Below, one piece after another: positions 1 through 6,921 of a stretch of 12,159 nucleotides of DNA. The first letter of the stretch is position 1, and the number at the start of each line of letters is the position of its first letter. Position numbers and translations under genes: made by a program. Location of the stretch: contig JAVLBT010000087.1 of NCBI GenBank assembly GCA_031580945.1, positions 1-12,159 on the forward strand, given 5' to 3'. The notes beneath the pieces are model-generated. The model saw nothing but the letters and a program-made list of their open reading frames with translations. It made no database searches and was not told the origin of the DNA. This stretch comes from Gracilimonas sp031580945 (GTDB lineage: Bacteria > Bacteroidota > Rhodothermia > Balneolales > Balneolaceae).

Positions 1-1058
1 CATCATTTAGTGGACAGGTTCAGATCTCAGTGGATTCCGCAGAAGTAGTTTCAACCGGAAACGATGTATTTGTTTCTGAGATAGAGCTCAGCGAGTTTCT
101 GGATGTTGAGAGTCCGTTCCAGGGTTCCTACGTTCAGCTGCAAGAGACTGCCACCTACCTGGCAGATATAAGCGACTGGCCGGTGGAAGGATTTTCATGG
201 TCAGGATCAGGAACAAATGTGTATTTCGAAGTGCTTGGTGATACCATTACGTATCGCATCGATCGCGACGAAGCCTTTTATGATGGCACAGTTGAGCCGG
301 CAGATGGAGAACCATTTGTATTATCTGGTATATTGTCACGTTTCAATGACGACCCTCAATTATTCGGCGGGTTCTTTGATGATGACATCGTTAGTATAGC
401 AGAAACGGGCCCATTCTTCCTGATATCACCTCCTGATTCAACCTCATTATCACTTGCAGGGGAAGCTTCAACGGAAGTTGAGATCTCATGGAGTGAATCC
501 GAATCAGACAGTGCCGTTACTTACGTATGGCATGCTGATGCACCTGATGGTGATTTCTCAGAGCCACTGTTAAGCATTTTATCAGACAATGATGGTGCTG
601 ATACCACCCTGACCCTAACATATGAGGGACTGGATGATGCATTAGCTGATCTTGGTGTAGATGAGGGCGCTTCAATAGATCTTATCTGGACGGTAACAGC
701 TGAAGCAGGAGAAACACTCAGGTTTGCAGATGATGTATACAGCCTGACACTGTCGCGTGGAATGATAAATTCTAATGAGTCTGATTTATTACCTCAAAAA
801 TTCACACTCAATCAGAATTATCCAAATCCATTTAACCCTACTACAAAGATCTCATATCAGTTACCAAATACCGCTAACGTAACGTTAAAGGTATATGATA
901 TAACAGGTCGAGAAGTAGCTTCATTTAATGAAGGCCGAAAAACTGCAGGTTCATATTCTGTATCTTTTGACGCCTCTAACCTATCCAGTGGTATGTATAT
1001 TTACCGATTGGAAGCAGGTTCATTCTCTGCAACACGTAAAATGATGCTGATCAAATAA
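1..1058 (+). CDS. Secreted protein with type IX secretion C-terminal sorting domain (5' partial)
   Basis: The reading frame is open from base 3, so the gene begins upstream of the window; the GTG at 30 is more likely an internal Val than a start. The last ~88 residues (about 790-1055) form a T9SS type A sorting domain: a YPNPFNPTT motif, then a short beta-sandwich with VYDITGREV, LSSGMYIYRLEAG and a terminal KMMLIK. Such domains direct export through the outer membrane by the type IX system and are cleaved on secretion. Upstream, residues at about 410-760 resemble a SusE/Ig-like beta-sandwich module (FLISPPDSTSLSL, then VEISWSES). The part at about 110-400 (GEPFVLSGILSRFNDDPQLF, then DDDIVSIAE) resembles the small OB-like domains found in Bacteroidota secreted proteins; this is tentative. 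The middle is acidic and Asp-rich. Ligand and function are unknown. The gene ends at TAA 1056-1058, followed by a strong terminator. Confidence 0.85.
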   Translation, partial: SFSGQVQISVDSAEVVSTGNDVFVSEIELSEFLDVESPFQGSYVQLQETATYLADISDWPVEGFSWSGSGTNVYFEVLGDTITYRIDRDEAFYDGTVEPADGEPFVLSGILSRFNDDPQLFGGFFDDDIVSIAETGPFFLISPPDSTSLSLAGEASTEVEISWSESESDSAVTYVWHADAPDGDFSEPLLSILSDNDGADTTLTLTYEGLDDALADLGVDEGASIDLIWTVTAEAGETLRFADDVYSLTLSRGMINSNESDLLPQKFTLNQNYPNPFNPTTKISYQLPNTANVTLKVYDITGREVASFNEGRKTAGSYSVSFDASNLSSGMYIYRLEAGSFSATRKMMLIK

Positions 1059-1081
1059 ACTCAGTATCTATATAAATATTG

Positions 1082-1116
1082 AAAAACCGGTCTTCTTGTA
1101 AGGCCGGTTTTTTTTT
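1082..1116 (+). terminator. Intrinsic terminator of the T9SS-cargo gene
   Basis: A 13-bp stem (1082-1094 with 1100-1112, one T-G wobble) built round CCGG closes a 5-nt loop and runs into nine T residues (1108-1116). It lies 23 nt after the stop codon at 1058. The A-run on the left arm means it could also act weakly on the other strand, but no gene reads into it from there. Confidence 0.9.
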
Positions 1117-1202
1117 ATCCAAAAGTCAGGTAAAAGCTTTGGAAACGGAATATTTTTATTTAAAAATGGATGATATATTGAGAATATCAGTTTATTTGGG
1201 AA

Positions 1203-1245
1203 TGCAAAGAGTTACATTCACCTTTGCAATAAAATGTAGTGCAAA
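1203..1245. repeat. Interlocked 6-bp inverted repeats upstream of the sensor-regulator gene
   Basis: Hexamers occur in the order TGCAAA (1203), TACATT (1213), TTTGCA (1223), AATGTA (1233), with starts exactly 10 bp apart. The first pairs with the third and the second with the fourth, an A-B-A'-B' arrangement. A further TGCAAA lies at 1240. In DNA this could be a helically phased operator; in RNA it has pseudoknot topology. It sits 40-82 bp before the ATG at 1285. Arms are short and the DNA is AT-rich, so chance remains possible. No convincing sigma-factor promoter was identified in the 1117-1284 gap. Confidence 0.3.
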
Positions 1246-1284
1246 ATTGAAAACCAAATCAGATACTAAATAAGTATTTAAAAA

Positions 1285-3984
1285 ATGACCTTGTTAATTG
1301 CTTTATTAGTCATAACGTTTGGTAGTTTGTTCCATCCTTTTCAAACTGAAAAACTTCCTGAAAAAGGGGTACCCTTAATGAGAAGTTTTACTCCTGCTGA
1401 CTATGATCACAAAGGTAAGATCTGGGATATTGATTCTGCGCCTAATGGAATTACATATATGGCATCAGATAAAGGATTGTTGGAATATGATGGTAAGAAT
1501 TGGAACAGTTATTCGGGCAGTGATGGAATTACACGATCTGTTGTAGTAGTCAATGATACCTTGATATATACGGGCTCGGATTTAGATTTCGGAGTCTGGA
1601 AACGAAATAAGTACAACAAATTTGAGTATACCTCTTTATATCCCTTCAAAGAAGAACTCAATGCCATCAATGAAGAGTTCTGGAATATTCATGTTCATAG
1701 CGATAAGGTCTTATTTATCTCTTCCAATAATGTTTATGTATATAAGGATGACAATTTGACCAAAATTCCAACACCTTCTGATATAAAACATAGCTTTCAT
1801 ATACTCGGCAGTACATATTTTGTGGATGAAATGGGAGGGGTTTTTCAACTACAGGACTTAAGCATCAAAACTCTTTTTTACTTTGAAGAGTATTCAAATT
1901 TAACGATTGTGGGAATGTATGATGATGAAGATGAGAACCTGATAGTTGTTACACAAAATGCTGGCTTATTTGAAATCAATGATGGACAATTAGTACCGAT
2001 CAACAATTCGGTATCAGAAGATCTAAAAAAAGCTAATGTATTTAGTTTTGAACGTATTGGAAGCTCATATTTAGCTTTTGGGACTATTTTGAATGGAGTT
2101 TATATAACAGACTCAAATGGGAGCCTGATTCATCATATTAACAAAAATAAAGGACTTCAAAACAGTACTATCCTAAGTCTCCATTATAGCAAAAACGGAA
2201 AATTATGGCTTGGCATGGATTATGGAGTTTCTTATCTGGACTTGAATAATAAATATACGTTTATCTATGATTACGAGGGTACATTTGGAACTGCCTACAG
2301 CGCAATTCTTGAGAATGGTACCTTCTATTTAGGAACAAATCAGGGACTATATACTGCCCAATGGACCCAGCTGAATAATAACAATGAGGTATTTGAATTT
2401 GATCTGGTTCAAGGAACTGAAGGACAAGTTTGGAGCCTTAAATTAATTGAGGATCAGATTTGGGTAAGTCATGACCGAGGTTTGTTTACAATTAATGACG
2501 GAAATTTAAACAAAGTAAGTGGACGAAACGGGGTTTGGTCTATTGAACAGTATAAAAATTATTTATTAGCTGGTACGTATAATGGGATTCTCATTTTTAA
2601 GAAAAATGATTCAAAATGGGTTTATCAGAGACAGATGGAACTTATAAAAGGCTCAACGAATCAACTTTTGGTCGACTCAAGTGGGGTATTATGGGTTAAC
2701 ATTCCAAATTTTGGGGTCATCAGGTCCAAATTGGATGAGGAACTTTATCCTGAAAACAGAGAGATCTTTGAATCTGATCAGTTTAAAGGAATAGAACATT
2801 ATCTTGAAAATGGAAATAATGGGATACATGTGGTAACTGATGAATACAGATATGAATATGTGAAGAGTCAAAGATCGTTTAGAGAATACTCAATTGATCA
2901 GTTCAGAAATCAAATACAGGACCAACTGCTACGAAGCGCAAGCCCAAGTGATTTGAACAAAAATTATAAATTTTATCCCATTTACAATGGTTTTGCCCTC
3001 AAGCAGATTAATCATGAAGATTCTGTTACCTCCAATAAACATGAGATTGTATTCAGGGGTATAACTTCATTTAATAATGAAGTAACCAAGGATGTTTATA
3101 ATGGCGCAGAGGTATCTCATCGGCTAAATAATTTACATATAGAAGTTATTGTGCCGAATGAAGAAAATGTCTTATATCAATTTTGGACAGAAACAACTGA
3201 GGAATGGTCAGACTGGAAGTCTCAAAATAATTTCGATATTGTTGGCATTTCATATGGTACCCATACAATTAGAGCAAGGGCAATGGTGGAAGGAAATATC
3301 ACAGAGGAAATAAGTTTTAATTACCGGGTAGCACCACCTTGGTATTTAAGTTGGTATGCGTTGATTGTTTATGTAATGCTGACTGCTGGCCTTATTTACC
3401 TACTGTACTTACTCTTAGATCGTTCGTTAGCTAAACAACGATTGCACTTACTTAAAAACCAGAAAAAAACCATGAGAGAACAACATGTTCGCTTTGAACA
3501 ACAATTAAAAAGGGTGGAGCAGCAAAAGCTTAAAGCTGAAAATGATAATTTAAAAGCAGAGCTTAAAAACAAAACAATTGAACTTGCTGCAAAAGCAAAG
3601 GAAAGTGACGAAAAAAACAAGGTGTTAAAGCAGTTAAAAGCGAAACTAAACAAAATAGAAGAAAATCCAGCTTCACTAAAAAGAAACATGGCGGGTATAA
3701 AACAGATCGTTGAAACCAACATTGGTTCAGGCGATAATACCTTTGAGATTCAAATCGACGAGTTACATCAGGATTTCTTTGATAAGCTAAGGGAAGAATT
3801 TCCTGACCTAACACGTTATGACCTTCGTTTATGTGCTTATATCCGAATAGGATTTGATTCCAAAGAAATTTCAGACTTGTTAAACATAAAGCCCTCAAGT
3901 GTTTACATAAGCCGTTCAAGGCTGAGAAAGAAGCTGAACATAGAGACTGATAAAGACCTACATAGTTATTTAAATTCCATATAA
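1285..3984 (+). CDS. Transmembrane one-component regulator: beta-propeller sensor, Y_Y_Y domain, coiled coil, LuxR-type HTH
   Basis: The 899-residue product probably senses an extracytoplasmic ligand and controls transcription. A hydrophobic N terminus (residues 2-16) looks like a signal peptide or anchor, though without basic residues before it. Residues ~45-520 contain propeller-type repeats of the two-component-regulator kind (GKIWDIDSAPNG, NGKLWLGMDYGVSYLD, GVWSIEQ, SGVLWVNIPNFGV). Residues ~617-686 resemble a Y_Y_Y domain (YQFWTE, WSDW, GTHTIRARA). One membrane helix follows (~691-712), then a long Lys/Glu-rich coiled coil (~715-810). Residues ~842-888 are an HTH with LTRYDLRLCAY, SKEISDLLNI and SSVYISRSRLRKKL. 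No histidine kinase or receiver domain is present, so the HTH would act while tethered to the membrane. An in-frame TAA at 1279-1281 makes ATG 1285 the earliest possible start, and there is no Shine-Dalgarno. The gene is AT-richer than its neighbours. Regulated target genes are not identifiable here. Confidence 0.85.
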   Translation: MTLLIALLVITFGSLFHPFQTEKLPEKGVPLMRSFTPADYDHKGKIWDIDSAPNGITYMASDKGLLEYDGKNWNSYSGSDGITRSVVVVNDTLIYTGSDLDFGVWKRNKYNKFEYTSLYPFKEELNAINEEFWNIHVHSDKVLFISSNNVYVYKDDNLTKIPTPSDIKHSFHILGSTYFVDEMGGVFQLQDLSIKTLFYFEEYSNLTIVGMYDDEDENLIVVTQNAGLFEINDGQLVPINNSVSEDLKKANVFSFERIGSSYLAFGTILNGVYITDSNGSLIHHINKNKGLQNSTILSLHYSKNGKLWLGMDYGVSYLDLNNKYTFIYDYEGTFGTAYSAILENGTFYLGTNQGLYTAQWTQLNNNNEVFEFDLVQGTEGQVWSLKLIEDQIWVSHDRGLFTINDGNLNKVSGRNGVWSIEQYKNYLLAGTYNGILIFKKNDSKWVYQRQMELIKGSTNQLLVDSSGVLWVNIPNFGVIRSKLDEELYPENREIFESDQFKGIEHYLENGNNGIHVVTDEYRYEYVKSQRSFREYSIDQFRNQIQDQLLRSASPSDLNKNYKFYPIYNGFALKQINHEDSVTSNKHEIVFRGITSFNNEVTKDVYNGAEVSHRLNNLHIEVIVPNEENVLYQFWTETTEEWSDWKSQNNFDIVGISYGTHTIRARAMVEGNITEEISFNYRVAPPWYLSWYALIVYVMLTAGLIYLLYLLLDRSLAKQRLHLLKNQKKTMREQHVRFEQQLKRVEQQKLKAENDNLKAELKNKTIELAAKAKESDEKNKVLKQLKAKLNKIEENPASLKRNMAGIKQIVETNIGSGDNTFEIQIDELHQDFFDKLREEFPDLTRYDLRLCAYIRIGFDSKEISDLLNIKPSSVYISRSRLRKKLNIETDKDLHSYLNSI

Positions 3985-4019
3985 GTCATGGCCTTTAATT
4001 GTTAGATTGTTCACAAAGC

Positions 4020-4045
4020 AAAAAAAAGACCTCAAACGAGGTCTT
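4020..4045 (-). terminator. Terminator of the leftward pheS-to-TPR gene cluster
   Basis: A perfect 8-bp stem (4026-4033 with 4038-4045, AAGACCTC/GAGGTCTT) closes a 4-nt loop. Read leftward it runs straight into T residues (complement of 4020-4027). It lies just beyond the stop codon of the TPR gene at 4073. In the rightward direction no T-run follows the stem, so it does not look like an efficient terminator for the convergent regulator gene that ends at 3984. Confidence 0.85.
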
Positions 4046-4072
4046 GAAATAAGAAAATAGTTGAAAGAAAAA

Positions 4073-4756
4073 TTATTTTACTGCCAACATACCCTTTAGT
4101 TTCTGAGCTTTTACAAACTGACTGCTTTCCGGATATTCATCGATAATTTGATCAACCAAAGCAGTGGCTTCATCATAATTTCCTGCCTTATAATAGGCCT
4201 GTGAAGCTTCGTATAGATTAGAAGGGGTAGTTACATCATTTTCTGACCAGTTTGCAGCTTCAATAAACTTTTGTGCAGCTACTTCATAACTTCCATTTGC
4301 CAATAATAGTTTGCCGTGAAGAGTTTTTGGCCCAACACCCAGAATTCCCTCGGGTATGTCAAATTCCTCGATATACATTAAAGCGGTTTCAATATCTCCC
4401 AACTCATAACTTGAAACAGCGGCATAGTAATTAGCCATATTTCCAGCTTTTGTTAAAGGAAATTCATCGGCAATTTGGTCAAAACCGTACGTAAGGGCTG
4501 TATCATCTCCATAGAGCGCATTTTCATAGTCGCCGTTGGTATAGTAAGATTCAGCTACTGATAAATAATTCTGAGCTTCTGATTCTTGAGCTTCAGAATA
4601 AGTCTTCCATCCAAAAAATCCCCCAATTACAACTACTAAAGCTATTAAAACTCCAATTACTGTTGATTTATTCTCTGTATAAAATGCATTTAACCGATTA
4701 AAATTTTCAATCAGCGGATCAGATTCTAATTCTTCTTTTGAAAGTCTTTTCGACAT
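4073..4756 (-). CDS. Membrane-anchored tetratricopeptide-repeat protein (YfgM/CpoB-like TPR)
   Basis: The product has 227 residues. About 30 cytoplasmic N-terminal residues (including DPLIENFNRLNAFYTENK) precede one membrane helix at ~32-50 (STVIGVLIALVVVIGGFFGW). The rest, from ~60, would lie in the periplasm and forms TPR-type helix pairs: YLSVAESYYTNGDYENAL, YYAAVSSYELGDIETALMYI, and YEASQAYYKAGNYDEATALV with IIDEYPESS. This layout matches the TPR_21 group, which includes YfgM, an ancillary SecYEG/periplasmic chaperone partner, and similar anchors; the exact partner is unknown. It begins at ATG 4756 without a clear Shine-Dalgarno, 70 nt after lolD, with a hairpin in that gap, so it may be only partly co-transcribed with the upstream genes. 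It is the last gene before the terminator. Confidence 0.8.
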   Translation of the reverse strand: MSKRLSKEELESDPLIENFNRLNAFYTENKSTVIGVLIALVVVIGGFFGWKTYSEAQESEAQNYLSVAESYYTNGDYENALYGDDTALTYGFDQIADEFPLTKAGNMANYYAAVSSYELGDIETALMYIEEFDIPEGILGVGPKTLHGKLLLANGSYEVAAQKFIEAANWSENDVTTPSNLYEASQAYYKAGNYDEATALVDQIIDEYPESSQFVKAQKLKGMLAVK

Positions 4757-4804
4757 AATTTTTGATGATATTCTTTTGAATTTTTAAGATGCTAAAAATA
4801 GGAC

Positions 4805-4826
4805 TGTTTTGGGACTTACCAAAACG
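4805..4826 (-). other. Intercistronic hairpin between lolD and the TPR gene
   Basis: A 7-bp inverted repeat (GTTTTGG 4806-4812, CCAAAAC 4819-4825) plus a T-G wobble (4805/4826) closes a 6-nt loop, directly after the lolD stop codon. Read leftward, a T-rich stretch follows only after about six bases, so it could be a weak terminator or a processing/stability stem that lowers expression of the TPR gene relative to lolD. Confidence 0.5.
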
Positions 4827-5519
4827 TTAAAATGGTTCAAGTACACCTTTTTTAAGATTTAATATACGGTCAGAACGTTCAGCAATTTCTTTTTCATGAG
4901 TAATGAGAAGTACAGAGACTCCAACAGCTTCACGAAGTTCAAAAAGTTGATCGAGAATGATGTTTGTATTATCCTGATCAAGGTTTCCAGTGGGTTCATC
5001 GGCAAGAATAATTTGTGGGTTATTCATCAATGCCCGAGCCATCGAAACCCGTTGTTGCTCTCCTCCGGATAATTCAGTGGGGCGGTGGCCTTTTCTACCC
5101 TTAATTCCAAATAGTTCCAGTAGGTCTTCTGCGCGACTATATGCTTTTTTGTGATTAGTTCCAGCTATCAAAGCGGGCATGGCTATATTTTCAAGTGCAG
5201 TGAATTCAGGCAGTAAATGATGAAATTGAAATACGAACCCAATATATTTATTTCTGAATTCGGCAAGATCATCGCTTTTATACTCTGTAATATTCTTTCC
5301 TCCCCAATAAACAGCTCCACGATCCGCAGTATCCAAACCTCCAAGAATATGTAAGAGTGTGCTTTTACCACTTCCACTTGACCCTATAATGGAAGTAATA
5401 CTACCTTTGCTAATGGTAAGATTCAGGCCCTGTAAAACATGTAATTCATCTTTTCCGGGACCCGCTGGAAAGCTTTTCCTAAGATCTTCAGCCTGTAAAA
5501 CGATCTCTTTACTTTCCAT
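4827..5519 (-). CDS. lolD: Lipoprotein-releasing ABC transporter ATP-binding protein
   Basis: This 230-residue ATPase subunit of a LolCDE/MacB-type transporter would sit on the cytoplasmic face of the inner membrane and power extraction of lipoproteins for delivery to the outer membrane. All ABC motifs are intact: Walker A GSSGSGKST (46-54), Q-loop Gln98, signature LSGGEQQ (150-156), Walker B IILADE (170-175), D-loop NLD (179-181) and switch His208. The segment FQFHHLLPEFTALENIAMPAL after the Q-loop is characteristic of LolD and separates it from generic MacB or FtsE ATPases. Length matches the family. The ATG at 5519 lies 2 nt after the stop of the ymdB-type gene, suggesting translational coupling, and no separate Shine-Dalgarno is visible. 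No LolC/E permease gene is present in the window, so the partner must be encoded elsewhere. Confidence 0.82.
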   Translation of the reverse strand: MESKEIVLQAEDLRKSFPAGPGKDELHVLQGLNLTISKGSITSIIGSSGSGKSTLLHILGGLDTADRGAVYWGGKNITEYKSDDLAEFRNKYIGFVFQFHHLLPEFTALENIAMPALIAGTNHKKAYSRAEDLLELFGIKGRKGHRPTELSGGEQQRVSMARALMNNPQIILADEPTGNLDQDNTNIILDQLFELREAVGVSVLLITHEKEIAERSDRILNLKKGVLEPF

Positions 5520-5521
5520 GC

Positions 5522-6336
5522 CTAATTTTGAGAATGTTCAAGGCCCGGATATGTGACGGGTTCAATATGTACACATTTACCGGTCTTAGGATCAACTTTT
5601 GCATATGCACCACAAAGTTGATTGTCGCCGGAGGCTGCCTGATATTTTTGATGAACACCGGTCATCAGCCTCTTAATGGCAACTTTTTTTTCCATACCGA
5701 TGACAGAATTAAATGAACCAGTCATTCCTGCATCGGTTAGGTATCCTGTGCCTTGAGGTAAAATGCGGGCATCGTTAGTTTGTACATGGGTATGAGTTCC
5801 TACCATAACAGATGCTTTTCCATCAATATGCCAGCCCATAGACTGTTTTTCAGCGGCGCTTCGGCGTGGAAATCAACAAAAATGATGTTTGTCTCTTCCC
5901 GGATTTTTTCCAAAGCCCATTCAGCGGCTGAAAAAGGATCATCGATAGCACGCATAAATGTTCTGCCTTGCAAATTCAGAACGCCAACTTTCAAATGTTC
6001 TTTATTGGGAACCGGAAAAATGCTAAATCCCAAGCCTGAATTCCCTTTGGGATAGTTGAGAGGGCGGAGAATATGGTCGTGTTCGCGCATATAATCAAAC
6101 ACTTTCCATTTATCGAAAGAGTGATCACCACCGGTTACCACGCTTACTCCAAGTTCTAATAAATTCTTGATAATGTGTCGATTCGTGCCAAAACCTTCAT
6201 GAGAATTTTCGGCATTAGCAATTACAAAATCGGCATCGTACTTCTTAATGAGGCTGGGGAGAAAGGTATTAACCATTTCGATGCCGGGATCGCCGACGAT
6301 ATCTCCTACAAAAAAAATGCTGATAGTATCAGCCAA
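5522..6336 (-). pseudogene. YmdB-type (TIGR00282) metallophosphoesterase interrupted by a frameshift
   Basis: The family contains YmdB, a dinuclear-metal cyclic-nucleotide phosphodiesterase. The N-terminal 165 or so residues are read from TTG 6336 (GDIVGDPG with Asp12; NAENS with Glu43/Asn44; GGDHSFDK; VDFHAEA with His157). The C-terminal part is in the -1 frame (MGWHIDGK, VGTHTHVQ, LTDAGMTGSFNSVIGMEK), entered near 5853-5859. Restoring one base gives HAEA-(A)AAEKQSMGW, as expected for the family, and ~271 residues, the normal size. The similarity in the second frame extends back to the GC-rich GCGCCGC stretch, so the lost base is most likely there. The usual GNH metal-binding motif reads GDH (Asp71). 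As sequenced, the first frame ends shortly after the shift and lacks the HTH metal ligands, so it should be inactive unless the indel is a sequencing error. Start choice rests on an AGGAG 6 nt before the TTG. Confidence 0.85.
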
Positions 6337-6342
6337 AATATA

Positions 6343-6347
6343 CTCCT
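6343..6347 (-). promoter_or_regulatory. Shine-Dalgarno AGGAG fixing the TTG start of the ymdB-type gene
   Basis: AGGAG, read leftward, lies 6 nt before TTG 6336, and no ATG or GTG gives a better N terminus for the conserved start (ADTISIFFVGDIVGD). It is one of the few clear Shine-Dalgarno sequences in the window; the other good one is GGGAG (6662-6666), 7 nt before the zapA ATG. Confidence 0.7.
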
Positions 6348-6360
6348 GTGGTTTGGTTAG

Positions 6361-6654
6361 CTATTCTTTGATTTCGGTAAGCAGGCGTTCAAGGCTGTGG
6401 TTCACCCGTTCCATAAGAACTTCTTCACTGTTCTCGAGTTCACTCTTTGCATTACGGGCTTCAAAAAGCTCTTCGGCAATACTCAATGCAGCTAATACCA
6501 TTACGGTAGATTCCGGTTGTTTTACCAGTTGCTGTCGATAGGTTTTAAACCGCTCATCCACGAATTTACAGATTCGCAACATAGCCTCTTCTTCATGGTC
6601 TTCAACCTTGAGCGGATATTGTTTACCGAGAATGCTAACTTTTATGGATTTCAT
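6361..6654 (-). CDS. zapA: Cell division protein ZapA
   Basis: The 97-residue product matches ZapA, a cytoplasmic protein that cross-links FtsZ filaments at the division site. The N-terminal globular part shows the family pattern (KVSILGKQYPLKVEDHEE, then RICKFVDERF). The central helix has STVMVLAALSIAEELFEAR, and the C-terminal ~35 residues form the coiled coil used for tetramerisation. Length is typical. Its ATG overlaps the stop of the upstream coiled-coil gene by 4 nt (ATGA), and a GGGAG Shine-Dalgarno 7 nt before the start lies inside that gene, so the two are translationally coupled. The ymdB-type gene starts 24 nt further on. Confidence 0.9.
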   Translation of the reverse strand: MKSIKVSILGKQYPLKVEDHEEEAMLRICKFVDERFKTYRQQLVKQPESTVMVLAALSIAEELFEARNAKSELENSEEVLMERVNHSLERLLTEIKE

Positions 6655-6905
6655 TGGTCCACTCCCAAATGATGGTCAATTTTCTGGATAAGGCCTTGTA
6701 CATGTTGACGAAGTGCCAGTTTTTCGCTTTCACTTATAGCAGAAAAGATATCTGTTTGTTTTTCATGCTCCTCTTCAAGCTTAGCTTTAAGCCTGGCGTT
6801 ATCTTTTTTAAGATCCTTGATCTGTTGTTTTAAATCCTCAACTTCAGTGCCAACTTCATCTAGCAACCGTCTGAATTTATCAGTCTGTTGTGCAAGTTTA
6901 TTCAT
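6651..6905 (-). CDS. Small coiled-coil protein, ZapB-like
   Basis: This 84-residue protein is almost wholly helical and heptad-rich through about residue 55 (LLDEVGTEVEDLKQQIKDLKKD, then ARLKAKLEEEHEKQ), with a final helix ending in IQKIDHHLGVDQ. It has no signal peptide or membrane segment, so it is cytoplasmic. Size, coiled-coil character and the 4-nt overlap with zapA suggest a ZapB-like partner of ZapA at the Z-ring. Sequence identity to ZapB cannot be judged by eye, because coiled coils converge, so no symbol is given. The ATG at 6905 lies 16 nt after the pheT stop. Confidence 0.7.
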   Translation of the reverse strand: MNKLAQQTDKFRRLLDEVGTEVEDLKQQIKDLKKDNARLKAKLEEEHEKQTDIFSAISESEKLALRQHVQGLIQKIDHHLGVDQ

Positions 6906-6921
6906 ACGCTTTCGGGATTAT

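Noticed and set aside
30..32. GTG at 30 as the start of the first gene
   Set aside because: The frame is open upstream to the window edge, the residues before it look like continuing beta-strand sequence, and a secreted protein should have a signal peptide, which is absent here.
1079..1273. 64-residue + strand open frame between the T9SS gene and the regulator gene
   Set aside because: It begins inside the terminator hairpin, has no Shine-Dalgarno and no recognisable domain, and overlaps the repeat-bearing intergenic region; most likely a chance frame.
3396..3919. Two antisense open frames (108 and 118 residues) inside the regulator gene
   Set aside because: They are complements of the Lys/Glu-rich coiled coil and HTH codons (hence Ser/Phe/Leu-rich) and have no independent signals.
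5846..5850. Programmed -1 frameshift or polymerase slippage at the A5 run (AAAAAC) of the ymdB-type gene
   Set aside because: The direction of shift would fit, but family similarity in the second frame extends upstream of the A-run, the heptamer is not a full X-XXY-YYZ slippery site, and five A residues are few for slippage.
6337..6360. 6S RNA next to zapA, as in gammaproteobacteria
   Set aside because: Only 24 nt separate zapA from the next gene, leaving no room for it.
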